A model generated the notes under the pieces. It searched no databases, had not been told where the DNA came from, and saw nothing but the letters and a program-made list of their open reading frames with translations. Made by a program: the position numbers and the translations under genes. From Rhodanobacter panaciterrae (lineage in GTDB: Bacteria; Pseudomonadota; Gammaproteobacteria; Xanthomonadales; Rhodanobacteraceae), in the NCBI RefSeq assembly GCF_014651895.1, contig NZ_BMXT01000005.1:1-64000 (forward strand): a stretch of DNA of 64,000 bases. Direction: 5' to 3'. Each line of letters starts with the position of its first letter. The first letter of the stretch is position 1. Shown one piece after another: positions 1 to 8,210 of this stretch.

Positions 1-2
1 TC

Positions 3-215
3 CAGATCGCGCGGTTGATCCGTCAGCGCGAACAGGCTGGGCCGCACTTGCCGATCATCGCGGTGACCGCGCGTACCGGTAGCGAGGATGAGCTGCATGC
101 GCGTGCAGTAGGGATGGACGGTTTCCTGCGCAAGCCGCTCAGCGGCGGACAGCTGGCTGCTGCGCTGGCACGACTGCCGGCGGCGACCTCACCGCCGGCA
201 GTCGATCTCGCCTGA
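3..215 (+). CDS. Response regulator receiver domain, C-terminal end (partial)
   Basis: Only the last ~70 codons are inside the window; the reading frame is open from the left edge to a TGA. The text LPIIAVTA followed by GMDGFLRKPL is the second half of a CheY-like receiver: the conserved Thr in AVTA (beta 4) and the Lys in RKPL (beta 5). The phosphorylated Asp would lie off the left edge. The short tail after the domain suits a receiver at the C-terminus of a hybrid histidine kinase, but a stand-alone regulator cannot be excluded. It converges on holC with a one-base gap. Confidence 0.8.
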   Translation, partial: QIARLIRQREQAGPHLPIIAVTARTGSEDELHARAVGMDGFLRKPLSGGQLAAALARLPAATSPPAVDLA

Positions 216-216
216 G

Positions 217-639
217 TTACATGTCGTTCTTGTGCAGCTCGAAACCGAGCCGCTGATACTCGCGCCAGCGCGTGCGTGAGCCGTCGCGTTCGGCCGGGTC
301 GGCCGCCACCACTTCCAGCACGCGCTGGTAATGACCACCGGGACAGGTCTCGCGCAAGTTGATCAGCAGCGGACGATCGGCCGTGTCGATGCCCGGCGGC
401 ACGATCAGCACGGCAGTCGCCGCGTCATCGTCGTCGCCGGCCAGTTGGTGCGGAATCATCACGTCTTCGTCGAAGGCCCACAGCAGCTCGTCGACCGCTT
501 CGGCCTGCGCGTAATCGCGGGTCAGGATCAAGGTCGGCTGCTGCGCCGCGAACGCCTTCTTGGTCAGCTCGCAGACCAGCAGTAGCGGCTGTTCGCGGAA
601 ACGCGGCTTGTCGATCAGATAGAAGTCGGCGCGTGGCAT
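217..639 (-). CDS. holC: DNA polymerase III subunit chi
   Basis: A 140-residue protein of the HolC family. Chi binds SSB and, through psi, the clamp-loader complex, linking the replicase to SSB-coated lagging-strand template. The start MPRADFYLID fits the family N-terminus, and the end (WREYQRLGFELHK) is also typical. The same frame stays open upstream into pepA, but family length and the family-type N-terminus favour the ATG at 639. It lies 23 bases after pepA in the same direction, the usual pepA-holC order. valS, which often follows holC, is absent here; a receiver gene converges instead. Confidence 0.93.
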   Translation of the reverse strand: MPRADFYLIDKPRFREQPLLLVCELTKKAFAAQQPTLILTRDYAQAEAVDELLWAFDEDVMIPHQLAGDDDDAATAVLIVPPGIDTADRPLLINLRETCPGGHYQRVLEVVAADPAERDGSRTRWREYQRLGFELHKNDM

Positions 640-662
640 GGCAGGTCGGCTCCGTGGTGCGC

Positions 663-2150
663 TCAGCCGGCGCGATCCAGCAGCCACTGCGCCAGCAGCG
701 CGACCGGCCGGCCGGTCGCCAGGCCCTTGCGGCCTTCGTCCCAGGCGGTGCCGGCGATGTCCAGATGCGCCCAGCGCTGGCCGTCGGTGAAGCGCGACAG
801 GAAGCAGGCGGCGGTGATCGCGCCGGCGCTCTTGCCGCCGATGTTGGCGACGTCGGCAAAGCCGGAGTCGAGCTGGGTCTGGTAGTCGTCCCACAGCGGC
901 AGGCGCCAGGCGCGGTCGAGGGTTTCCTCACCGGCGGCGAGCAGCTCGGCGGCGAGGTCGTCGTGCTTGCTCATCAGGCCAGTGGCATGCTTGCCCAGCG
1001 CGATCACGCAGGCGCCGGTGAGCGTGGCAGCGTCGATCAGCGCCTGCGGCTGGAATTTCTGCGCGGTCCAGGTCAGCGCGTCGCACAGGATCAGCCGGCC
1101 TTCGGCGTCGGTGTTGAGTACTTCGATGGTGAGGCCGGACAAGCTGGTCAGCACATCGCTGGGGCGGTAGCTGTCGCCGTCGGGCATGTTCTCCACGCTC
1201 GGCACCACGCAGACCAGATTGAGCTTGAGGCCCATCTTCACCGCGGCGACAAACGCGCCGAGCACGCCGGCCGCGCCGCCCATGTCGAACTTCATCTCTT
1301 CCATGCCGGCGCCGGGTTTCAGGCTGATGCCGCCGGAGTCGAAGGTGACGCCCTTGCCGACGAACGCATACGGCTTGTCGCCATCGTTGCCGCCCTTGTA
1401 CTCGAGTGCGATCAGCCGCGGCTTGTTGACCGAGCCGCGGCTTACCGCCAGCAGCGAGCCGAAGCCGAGCTTCTCCATCTCGACCTCATCGAGCACTGTG
1501 CAGCTGACCTTGTCCTGGGTGTCGGCGAAGGTCTGCGCCTGCGTCGCGATATAGGCCGGGTTGCAGATGTTCGGCGGCAGGTTGGCCAGCTCGCGGGCGA
1601 AGCGCACGCCCTCGGCGATGGCTAGAGCCTGGTCGAGGCCCGCCTGCGCGTCGGCTGCGGCGGCGAACGTGAGCGTGGCCAGTTCCGGCTGCTTGCTCTT
1701 GTCGCGCGGTTTGAACGTGGCGGTGTAGCGATAGGCCGCATAGTCGCTGGCCAGCGCGGCGATGCGCACACGCCAGGCGCTGTCGCGGCCCGGCACGTCC
1801 ACTTCGGTCAGATACGACACCGCGTCGGCGACCGGCAGGCGGCCGAGTGCACGGGCCGCTTCGATGTTCACTTTCTGGAAGCGCGCGGCATCGAACGACT
1901 TCTGCGTGCCCAAGCCCACCACCAGTACGCGCCTGGCGGTGACTCCGGCCGGCGCAAACAGCAGCGTGCTGCTGCCGGCCTTGCCGCTGATGTCGCCGCT
2001 TTCCACCTGGCGCTTGATCAGTCCGCCGGCCACGCTGTCCAGCTGCGCCGCAGCGCTGGTCAGCACACCGTGTTCGTACACGCCGACCAGCACGCAGGCG
2101 GTGTCGACGGTTTCGGGGGCGGCGGTGCCGAGGCTGAACTGGAGTGTCAT
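663..2150 (-). CDS. pepA: Leucyl aminopeptidase (cytosol aminopeptidase, M17)
   Basis: A 495-residue M17 aminopeptidase, a cytoplasmic two-metal enzyme that removes N-terminal residues from peptides. In some bacteria PepA also binds DNA in cer recombination and gene regulation. Visible motifs are GKGVTFDSGG (metal-binding Lys/Asp) and the M17 signature NTDAEGRL about 345 residues in. The chosen ATG gives MTLQFSL and is preceded by AGGAACT seven to ten bases upstream. It is divergent from lptF with 99 bases between, a conserved arrangement in gammaproteobacteria, and is followed by holC. Confidence 0.96.
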   Translation of the reverse strand: MTLQFSLGTAAPETVDTACVLVGVYEHGVLTSAAAQLDSVAGGLIKRQVESGDISGKAGSSTLLFAPAGVTARRVLVVGLGTQKSFDAARFQKVNIEAARALGRLPVADAVSYLTEVDVPGRDSAWRVRIAALASDYAAYRYTATFKPRDKSKQPELATLTFAAAADAQAGLDQALAIAEGVRFARELANLPPNICNPAYIATQAQTFADTQDKVSCTVLDEVEMEKLGFGSLLAVSRGSVNKPRLIALEYKGGNDGDKPYAFVGKGVTFDSGGISLKPGAGMEEMKFDMGGAAGVLGAFVAAVKMGLKLNLVCVVPSVENMPDGDSYRPSDVLTSLSGLTIEVLNTDAEGRLILCDALTWTAQKFQPQALIDAATLTGACVIALGKHATGLMSKHDDLAAELLAAGEETLDRAWRLPLWDDYQTQLDSGFADVANIGGKSAGAITAACFLSRFTDGQRWAHLDIAGTAWDEGRKGLATGRPVALLAQWLLDRAG

Positions 2151-2249
2151 CGGGGTAGTTCCTGCATGGGCCCGGCAGCGGCCGGACAGGCTAGACTTGC
2201 GGTTTGCCGGCCCGATCGGGCGCGGCGAGTAAGCGGACAAGTTTATCGC

Positions 2250-3368
2250 ATGCTGAGCATCCTCGACCGCTATTTCCTGCGCGAACTGGCGCAGACCGTG
2301 GCCGCCACCGTGGTGGTGTTGCTGGTGATTGTCGCTGGCAGTGCGTTTGCCAAGGTGCTGCAGCAGGTCGCCAACGGCAGTTTCCCGGCCAGCGTGATGT
2401 TCCAGGTGCTGGGTCTGCGCACGTTGGACGGATTGACCAACATGATGCCGCTGGCCAGCTTCATCGGTGTGCTGATGGGCCTGGGCCGGATGTACCGCGA
2501 GAGCGAGATGCACGTGCTTGCCTCCTCCGGCATGGGGCCGCGTGGTCTGTTGCGACCGGTGCTGCTCCTCGGCGTGGTGCTGGTGGTGATCACCTCGGTG
2601 GTGTCGTTATGGCTGGGGCCATGGGCCGTGCGCACCAGCGACGCGATGGTGGCTGCGGCGAACCGTTCGGTGATCGCAGCCGGCCTGGATGCGGGTCGCT
2701 TCACCAACCTGCCGGGCAAGGGCGGCATCATTTTCGTCGACAGCCTGAGTCGCGACGGCAGCAAGCTGGGCCGCACGTTTGTCGCGACCCAGAGTGATCC
2801 CAGGAAAGGGCCGCCGCATCTGAAAGTCGTCTACGCGGCCAACGGCGAACTGTATCAGGAGAGCGACGGCAATGGCCGTTTCATCGCGTTCAAGGACGGC
2901 TGGCAATACGAGATCCCGCTGGGCGCCGACAACTGGCGGCAGATGCGCTACGAGCGCAACGACACTTCGCTTTCCAGCGTGCAGGCCAGCGACGACGACG
3001 AAGACCCGGCCCACTCGAAGGGCAGCTGGACGCTGGCCCAGTCGAGCGATCCGGATGATCGGGCCGAGTTCGCCTGGCGCGCGAATGCGCCGCCGCTGAC
3101 CTTGGTGCTGCTGTTGCTGGCATTGCCGCTGTCGCGGCAGGACCCGCGTGAATCGCGTTACGGCCGGCTGTTGCTGGCGCTGGTGAGTTTCTTCCTCTAC
3201 AACACGCTGCTGGCGCTCGGCCGCGCGCAGATCGGCAAGGGCCATTGGCACAGTGAGGCGCCGTTGTGGGCGCTGCATGCGGTGGTGCTGGCGCTGGCCG
3301 GCTGGATGCTGTGGAAACAGTATTCGCCGCGCAAGCTGCGCCAACCGCAAGCGGGTATGCCGGCATGA
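2250..3368 (+). CDS. lptF: LPS export ABC transporter permease LptF
   Basis: A 372-residue inner-membrane protein of the YjgP/YjgQ family. With LptG and the ATPase LptB2 it extracts lipopolysaccharide from the inner membrane and passes it to LptC and the periplasmic bridge. The layout is typical: three N-terminal membrane segments (roughly residues 12-35, 55-80 and 95-125), a periplasmic jellyroll rich in charged residues (about 140-280, including an acidic DDDED patch), and three C-terminal segments. The start MLSILDRYF matches the family; no Shine-Dalgarno sequence is seen. It overlaps lptG by ATGA, so the pair is translationally coupled. Confidence 0.95.
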   Translation: MLSILDRYFLRELAQTVAATVVVLLVIVAGSAFAKVLQQVANGSFPASVMFQVLGLRTLDGLTNMMPLASFIGVLMGLGRMYRESEMHVLASSGMGPRGLLRPVLLLGVVLVVITSVVSLWLGPWAVRTSDAMVAAANRSVIAAGLDAGRFTNLPGKGGIIFVDSLSRDGSKLGRTFVATQSDPRKGPPHLKVVYAANGELYQESDGNGRFIAFKDGWQYEIPLGADNWRQMRYERNDTSLSSVQASDDDEDPAHSKGSWTLAQSSDPDDRAEFAWRANAPPLTLVLLLLALPLSRQDPRESRYGRLLLALVSFFLYNTLLALGRAQIGKGHWHSEAPLWALHAVVLALAGWMLWKQYSPRKLRQPQAGMPA

Positions 3369-4480
3369 GTCTGTCCCTCAACGGCATATTCAACGTCAAA
3401 CGGGTCGACCGGCTGGTGGCGATGAGCGTGCTCGGTTCGCTGCTGATGGTGTGGCTGGTGCTGACCGGCTTCGATGCAGTGACCCAGTTCCTGCGCCAGC
3501 TCGTCCATGTCGGCAAAAACGGCTACACGCTGAGCAACGCGGTCGTCTATGTGCTGGTGACGTTTCCGCGCCGCGCTTACGAAATGTTCGGCAATGCCGC
3601 GCTGATCGGTGGTCTGCTCGGCCTCGGCGGCCTCGCCGGCACCGGCGAACTCACCGCGCTGCGTGCAGCCGGTATGTCGCGGCTGCGCATCGCGGGATCG
3701 GCGGTCGGCGTGGTGGCGGTGCTGATCGTCGGTGTGGTGATCCTCGGCGAAACAGCGGCGCCATGGGGCGATCAACAGGCGCAGACGATGCAGCTGCGGA
3801 TGAAATCCGCCGACCTCGGCATGGGTACCAACAGCGGCCTGTGGGCGCGCGATGGCAACAGCTTCATCAACGCCCGTGGCACCTCGCTGAAACGACATGA
3901 TGGCGTGGGCACGGTGCAGTTGAGCGACGTGCGCGTGTTTACCTTCACCGCCGATGGTCAGCTCAGCCGTTTCGAATGGGCGAAGACGGCCGAACACGAC
4001 GGCCATGAATGGATCTTGCGGGACGTGCGCAGCACCACGCTCGATGCGCAGGGCACGCATACCACCCTGATCGCCAGCCAGCCGTGGCAGTCCAGCCTCA
4101 ATCCGCAGGTGCTGGCGCAGTCGGTGATCCAGCCGCAATACCTGTCCATGCGCGACCTGCGCCGCAACATGAACTACCTGGAAAGCAACGGCGAGAGCCC
4201 GGGCAGTTACGCGGTGGCGTTCTGGGGCCGTGCGCTGTATCCGCTGAATGTGCTGGTGCTGGTGTTGTGCGCGATGCCGTTCGCGTTCGGTGCGCTGCGC
4301 TCCGGTGGCCTGGGCAAGCGCATGTTCATCGGCATGTTGCTGGCGATCGGCTGGTACTTCCTGCAACAGGCGATGGTGAATTTCGGTACGGTCTACGGCA
4401 TGCCTCCGCTGCTGGCCAATCTGTTGCCGGCCTTGATCCTGGCGTTGGCGGCGTGGCTGTATTTCCGCCGGAGCGCCTGA
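3365..4480 (+). CDS. lptG: LPS export ABC transporter permease LptG
   Basis: A 371-residue partner of LptF with the same 3+3 membrane-segment plan around a periplasmic beta-jellyroll domain. It starts on the ATG that overlaps the lptF stop. VDRLVAMSVLGSLLMVWLVL is the first membrane segment; FPRRAYEMFGNAALIGGLLG is the conserved loop and second segment that contacts LptB. The C-terminal half shows three further hydrophobic stretches (about residues 278-365). lptB, lptA and lptC are not in this window, as is usual for this locus. It converges on the glucan exporter gene with 43 bases between. Confidence 0.95.
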   Translation: MSLSLNGIFNVKRVDRLVAMSVLGSLLMVWLVLTGFDAVTQFLRQLVHVGKNGYTLSNAVVYVLVTFPRRAYEMFGNAALIGGLLGLGGLAGTGELTALRAAGMSRLRIAGSAVGVVAVLIVGVVILGETAAPWGDQQAQTMQLRMKSADLGMGTNSGLWARDGNSFINARGTSLKRHDGVGTVQLSDVRVFTFTADGQLSRFEWAKTAEHDGHEWILRDVRSTTLDAQGTHTTLIASQPWQSSLNPQVLAQSVIQPQYLSMRDLRRNMNYLESNGESPGSYAVAFWGRALYPLNVLVLVLCAMPFAFGALRSGGLGKRMFIGMLLAIGWYFLQQAMVNFGTVYGMPPLLANLLPALILALAAWLYFRRSA

Positions 4481-4523
4481 GTGGTCGAGGGTGGTTGATG
4501 GCCGTCAGTGCGCCGCGGACGGT

Positions 4524-6314
4524 TCAATCCAGCATCGCCAGTGATTCGGCGGTTTCCACGCCGGGGTCGGCGGGCACCTGCGCATCCGGCGTGAACTTGC
4601 CGCCCTCGGCCAGTTGCGCGAATAGGCCACCCTGGCGGATCAGCTCGTCGAAGCGGCCCTGTTCCACCAGTCGGCCCTGATCCAGCACCAGGATCAGGTC
4701 GGCATTGCGCACGGTGGAGAGCCGGTGCGCGATCACGAAGGTAGTGCGGTTCCTAGTCAGTGCATCGAGCGCGCGCTGGATGCGTGCTTCGGTGGCGTTG
4801 TCCAGTGCGCTGGTGGCCTCGTCGAGCACCAGGATCGGCGCGTCCTTCAGCATCGCGCGGGCGATCGCCAGCCGCTGGCGCTCGCCGCCGGACAGCGAGC
4901 GGCCGCGCTCGGCGACCAGGGTCTCCAGACCTTCCGGCTTGTTCGCGATGAAGGTGGCTGCCTCGGCGGCGGCGACTGCTTTCTCGATCTCGGCAAGGTC
5001 GGCATCCGGCTTGCCCACGCGCAGATTGTCGAGGATCGAGCGGTAGAACATGCCCGGATCCTGGAACACCACGCCGATGTTTCGGCGCAGCGAATCGAGC
5101 GTGACCGCGCGGATGTCGTGGCCGTCGATGGTGATCCGGCCGCCGGACGGATCGTAGGCGCGATAGAGCAGGCTGAGCGCGGTGGTCTTGCCGGCGCCGG
5201 TCGGACCGACCAGCGCGATCGTGCTGCCGGGAGCGGCGCGAAAGCTCAGCTCATGCAACGCCGGTTGCACCGGGTCATAGCCAAAGCTGACCTGGTCGAA
5301 CACCACCTCGCCACGCACGCGAGGCAGCTCGATGGCATCGGTCGGTTCGACGATCGCGGGGCGCTGGTCGAGCACGGCGAAGTAGTCGTGCAGCGACTGG
5401 GTCTGGAAGAACAGGCCGGAGATGAAGCTGGCGAACTGTTCGAGCCGGCCAATCAGCATCATCGAGAAGCCCACGAAGCTGACGATGCCGCCTACCGTCA
5501 CTTCGCCGCGCGCATGAAGGGTGGTGCCGAGCGCGAAGATCGCCACGATAGTCAGCGTGCTGGCCGCGCGATTCAGTACCGACAGGATCGCCCAGCCGCG
5601 CAGCACCGGATACTGCGCCGCCAGCACGCGCGTCATCATCTCCTTCAGCGCGGCGGCCTCGGCACTGAGCCGGGTAAAACTCTGCACCACGGTGACATTG
5701 CCGAATACATCGCCGGCGCGGGTGGCGATCTCGTGGTGCAACTCCTCCACTTCGCCTTGCGCCTTGTGCGTGCGCTGCACTGCGATCGCATTGGAGACGG
5801 CGAAGCTGATCATCAGCGCGATCATCAGCAGTGCCAGCTTCCAGTTCATCGCCAAGGCGATCGGGATCATCACGAAGATCGACAGCAGGGTGGCGAGATG
5901 CTCGCGGAAGAAGCTCAGCCACAGATTGAACAGGTTGCTGACGCCGTTGTTCATGATCCGCGCGAGCCGGCCAGTGTGGTGCTCGCCGTGGAATGCCAGC
6001 GGCAACGCCGCCGCATGTTCGAAGAACGCGGCGATCGCGGCCAGCCGGCGCCGATGCGCGAGGCGATCGGCATGCAGCGACACCCACACGCTGGCGAGCA
6101 CACCGCCGAACCCGGCCAGCGCCCACCATGCGATCAGCCTTGGCGCGTGACTCGGGCCCGGTGCCGCCAACGCGTCGACCACGCGACCGAACAGCAGCGG
6201 TTCGAGGAAATACACGCCGGCCAGCGCGAGATTCGCCAGCGCCAGCGTGATCGCCAGCTTCCGTTCGGGCGCGAGCAACCCGAGTACGCGCAGATAAAGA
6301 CGCAGGATCGACAC
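4524..6314 (-). CDS. ndvA: NdvA/ChvA-type glucan ABC exporter (fused permease and ATPase)
   Basis: A 596-residue half-transporter: an N-terminal six-helix ABC exporter domain (about residues 15-310) and a C-terminal ATPase. Walker A is GPTGAGKTT near residue 370, the signature is LSGGERQRLAIARAM near 476, Walker B is ILVLDEATSALD, and the H-loop is IAHRLSTV. The opening (LLAPERKLAI, then FLEPLLFGRVVDAL) closely resembles NdvA/ChvA, which export cyclic beta-1,2-glucan from cytoplasm to periplasm. No glucan synthase (ndvB) lies nearby, so the substrate is inferred from family resemblance. The start is GTG, with AAGGGG about ten bases upstream. It converges on lptG. Confidence 0.85.
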   Translation of the reverse strand: MSILRLYLRVLGLLAPERKLAITLALANLALAGVYFLEPLLFGRVVDALAAPGPSHAPRLIAWWALAGFGGVLASVWVSLHADRLAHRRRLAAIAAFFEHAAALPLAFHGEHHTGRLARIMNNGVSNLFNLWLSFFREHLATLLSIFVMIPIALAMNWKLALLMIALMISFAVSNAIAVQRTHKAQGEVEELHHEIATRAGDVFGNVTVVQSFTRLSAEAAALKEMMTRVLAAQYPVLRGWAILSVLNRAASTLTIVAIFALGTTLHARGEVTVGGIVSFVGFSMMLIGRLEQFASFISGLFFQTQSLHDYFAVLDQRPAIVEPTDAIELPRVRGEVVFDQVSFGYDPVQPALHELSFRAAPGSTIALVGPTGAGKTTALSLLYRAYDPSGGRITIDGHDIRAVTLDSLRRNIGVVFQDPGMFYRSILDNLRVGKPDADLAEIEKAVAAAEAATFIANKPEGLETLVAERGRSLSGGERQRLAIARAMLKDAPILVLDEATSALDNATEARIQRALDALTRNRTTFVIAHRLSTVRNADLILVLDQGRLVEQGRFDELIRQGGLFAQLAEGGKFTPDAQVPADPGVETAESLAMLD

Positions 6315-6481
6315 GACGATAAAACCCCTTGGATGCGTGACTGCACACTGCGAATTTCGCCATGCTACTACTGCAGGCCAGCTGAATCGGTCAGTGGACG
6401 GGAGCTGGCAGCACCGATGGGTTGCTCGTTGTCACGCGACCGATCAAGCTGCTGGGGTTTCCTGATCGAGAGGACTTTGCC

Positions 6482-7501
6482 GTGGATGTAATCGACCTGC
6501 GCAGCGACACCGTGACCCGGCCCACGACCGCGATGCGCGCGGCGATGCTGGCGGCGGAGGTGGGCGACGACGTCTACGGCGAGGATCCCACCGTCAATGC
6601 GCTGCAGCAGCGGCTGGCCGACGAGCTCGGTTTCGACGCCGGGCTGTTCGTGCCCAGCGGCACGCAGTCCAACCTGCTGGCGCTGCTGGCGCATTGCGAA
6701 CGCGGCGACGAATACCTGGTCGGCATGGACGCGCATACCTACAAGTTCGAGGGTGGTGGTGCGGCGGTACTCGGCTCGATCCAGCCGCAGCCGATCGTGC
6801 ACGCGGCCGACGGCACGTTGCCGCTGAAGAGCATCGAGGCGGCGATCAAGCCGGTCGATCCGCACTTCGCGCGCACCCGCCTGCTGGCGCTGGAAAATAC
6901 CTGGCACGGTCGTACGTTGCCGCTGGATTACCTCACCGCCGCGCACGACGTGGCGCGTTCGCACGGCCTCGGCCTGCACCTGGACGGTGCGCGGTTGTAC
7001 AACGCCGCAGTCGCCTGCGAGGTGCCGGCGCGCGAAATCGCACGGCATTTCGACACCGTGTCGATCTGCCTGTCGAAGGGGCTTGGTGCGCCGGTGGGCT
7101 CGGTGCTGGTCGGTTCGCACGCGCTGATCGACAAGGCGCGCCGCTGGCGCAAGGTCACCGGCGGCGGCTGGCGGCAAGCCGGCATCCTCGCGGCGGCCGG
7201 TCTGTACGCATTGGATCACCACGTGGCGCGACTGGCCGACGATCACAACCGGGCGGCGTACCTGGCCGGTCGCTTGCGCGAGATCGCCGGTATCGACCTG
7301 CTCGGCCAGTACACCAACATGGTTTTCATCGACGTGCCGGCCGAACGCCTGCGCGATCTGGACGTCCATCTGCGCGAGGCCGGCATCCGCATCAGCATCG
7401 GTTACCTGCCCACGTTGCGACTGGTGACGCATCTGGATATCAGCGATGCCGACATCGAGCGCACGGTCGAGGCGTTTGCGGCATTTTTCAGCCGTCGTTG
7501 A
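6482..7501 (+). CDS. ltaE: Low-specificity L-threonine aldolase
   Basis: A 339-residue PLP enzyme of fold type I that cleaves L-threonine or L-allo-threonine to glycine and acetaldehyde in the cytoplasm. The N-terminus VDVIDLRSDTVTRPT is diagnostic. The PLP-binding Lys is in ICLSKGLGAPVGS, and LHLDGAR holds the Asp that pairs with the PLP nitrogen. The frame is open 60 bases further upstream, but the GTG at 6482 places the conserved DLRSDTVT motif at the N-terminus and has GAGAGGA eight bases before it. Length matches E. coli LtaE. It converges on the DedA gene with an eight-base gap. Confidence 0.94.
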   Translation: MDVIDLRSDTVTRPTTAMRAAMLAAEVGDDVYGEDPTVNALQQRLADELGFDAGLFVPSGTQSNLLALLAHCERGDEYLVGMDAHTYKFEGGGAAVLGSIQPQPIVHAADGTLPLKSIEAAIKPVDPHFARTRLLALENTWHGRTLPLDYLTAAHDVARSHGLGLHLDGARLYNAAVACEVPAREIARHFDTVSICLSKGLGAPVGSVLVGSHALIDKARRWRKVTGGGWRQAGILAAAGLYALDHHVARLADDHNRAAYLAGRLREIAGIDLLGQYTNMVFIDVPAERLRDLDVHLREAGIRISIGYLPTLRLVTHLDISDADIERTVEAFAAFFSRR

Positions 7502-7509
7502 ACGGCGAC

Positions 7510-8130
7510 TCAATCCTGCCCGCAGCGCGTCCGGCGACGGTGCCGCCACCACAGCACCAGCATGGTCAGCACCAGGATGCCGACGAGTGCCCACAGGCTG
7601 CCCTGGCCGCGCCGGATCCACTTCACCAGCCACTCGTGGTTGTCCGCGCCGAAGTAGCCCAGGTAGACCCAGAACGGCACGCTGATCAGCGCAGCGACGC
7701 TGTCGAGCAGCAGGAAGCGCAGGAATGACACTCGATGGGTCATGCCGGCGGTGAGGTAGACCGTGGTGCGCATGCCGGGCAGGAAGCGTGCGATGAACAG
7801 CATGCGATTGCCGTAGTGCTCGAATTTTTGCTGCACCTTGGCATAGCGCGAAGGCGTCAGCACGCGTGCCACGAAGCGCCACTGCAGGATGCGCGCACCG
7901 TAATGATGACCAAGCAGGAAAATCGCGGAGTCGCCCAACAGCACGCCGAACATCGCCAGCGCGAACATCGCGTGCACGTTCGCAAAACCGAGCCCGGCGA
8001 TCACGCCGCCGGCAACCAGGGTGATGTCCTCCGGCAACGGCAGGCCGGCGCCGCAGATCATCAACGCGATGAACACCGCGACGTAGCCGTTCTCGGCGAA
8101 GATCGTGATCAGGTGTTGCAGCAGGTCCAT
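7510..8130 (-). CDS. DedA family membrane protein
   Basis: A 206-residue inner-membrane protein of the DedA (SNARE-associated/VTT) family. These proteins are implicated in lipid-carrier (undecaprenyl phosphate) recycling, membrane homeostasis and drug tolerance. Family features are the GLPLPEDITLVAGG re-entrant segment near residue 30, the FIARFLPGMRTTVYLTAGM motif near residue 115 with conserved Arg and Gly, and several hydrophobic segments, the last near residues 170-195 followed by a basic tail. It sits between threonine aldolase and dnaG with no obvious partner; the 80 bases to dnaG suggest separate or weakly linked transcription. Confidence 0.9.
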   Translation of the reverse strand: MDLLQHLITIFAENGYVAVFIALMICGAGLPLPEDITLVAGGVIAGLGFANVHAMFALAMFGVLLGDSAIFLLGHHYGARILQWRFVARVLTPSRYAKVQQKFEHYGNRMLFIARFLPGMRTTVYLTAGMTHRVSFLRFLLLDSVAALISVPFWVYLGYFGADNHEWLVKWIRRGQGSLWALVGILVLTMLVLWWRHRRRTRCGQD

Positions 8131-8210
8131 CTATGTCCATGCCTCATGTACGGAGTTCCCTGTACCGGCCGAAACGCGCAACGACCGACGACTTGCCGTG
8201 GTGGCGCAAG

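Noticed and set aside
3197..4366. A 389-codon leftward open frame
   Set aside because: Antisense to lptF/lptG, rich in His/Gln/Arg as such shadows are.
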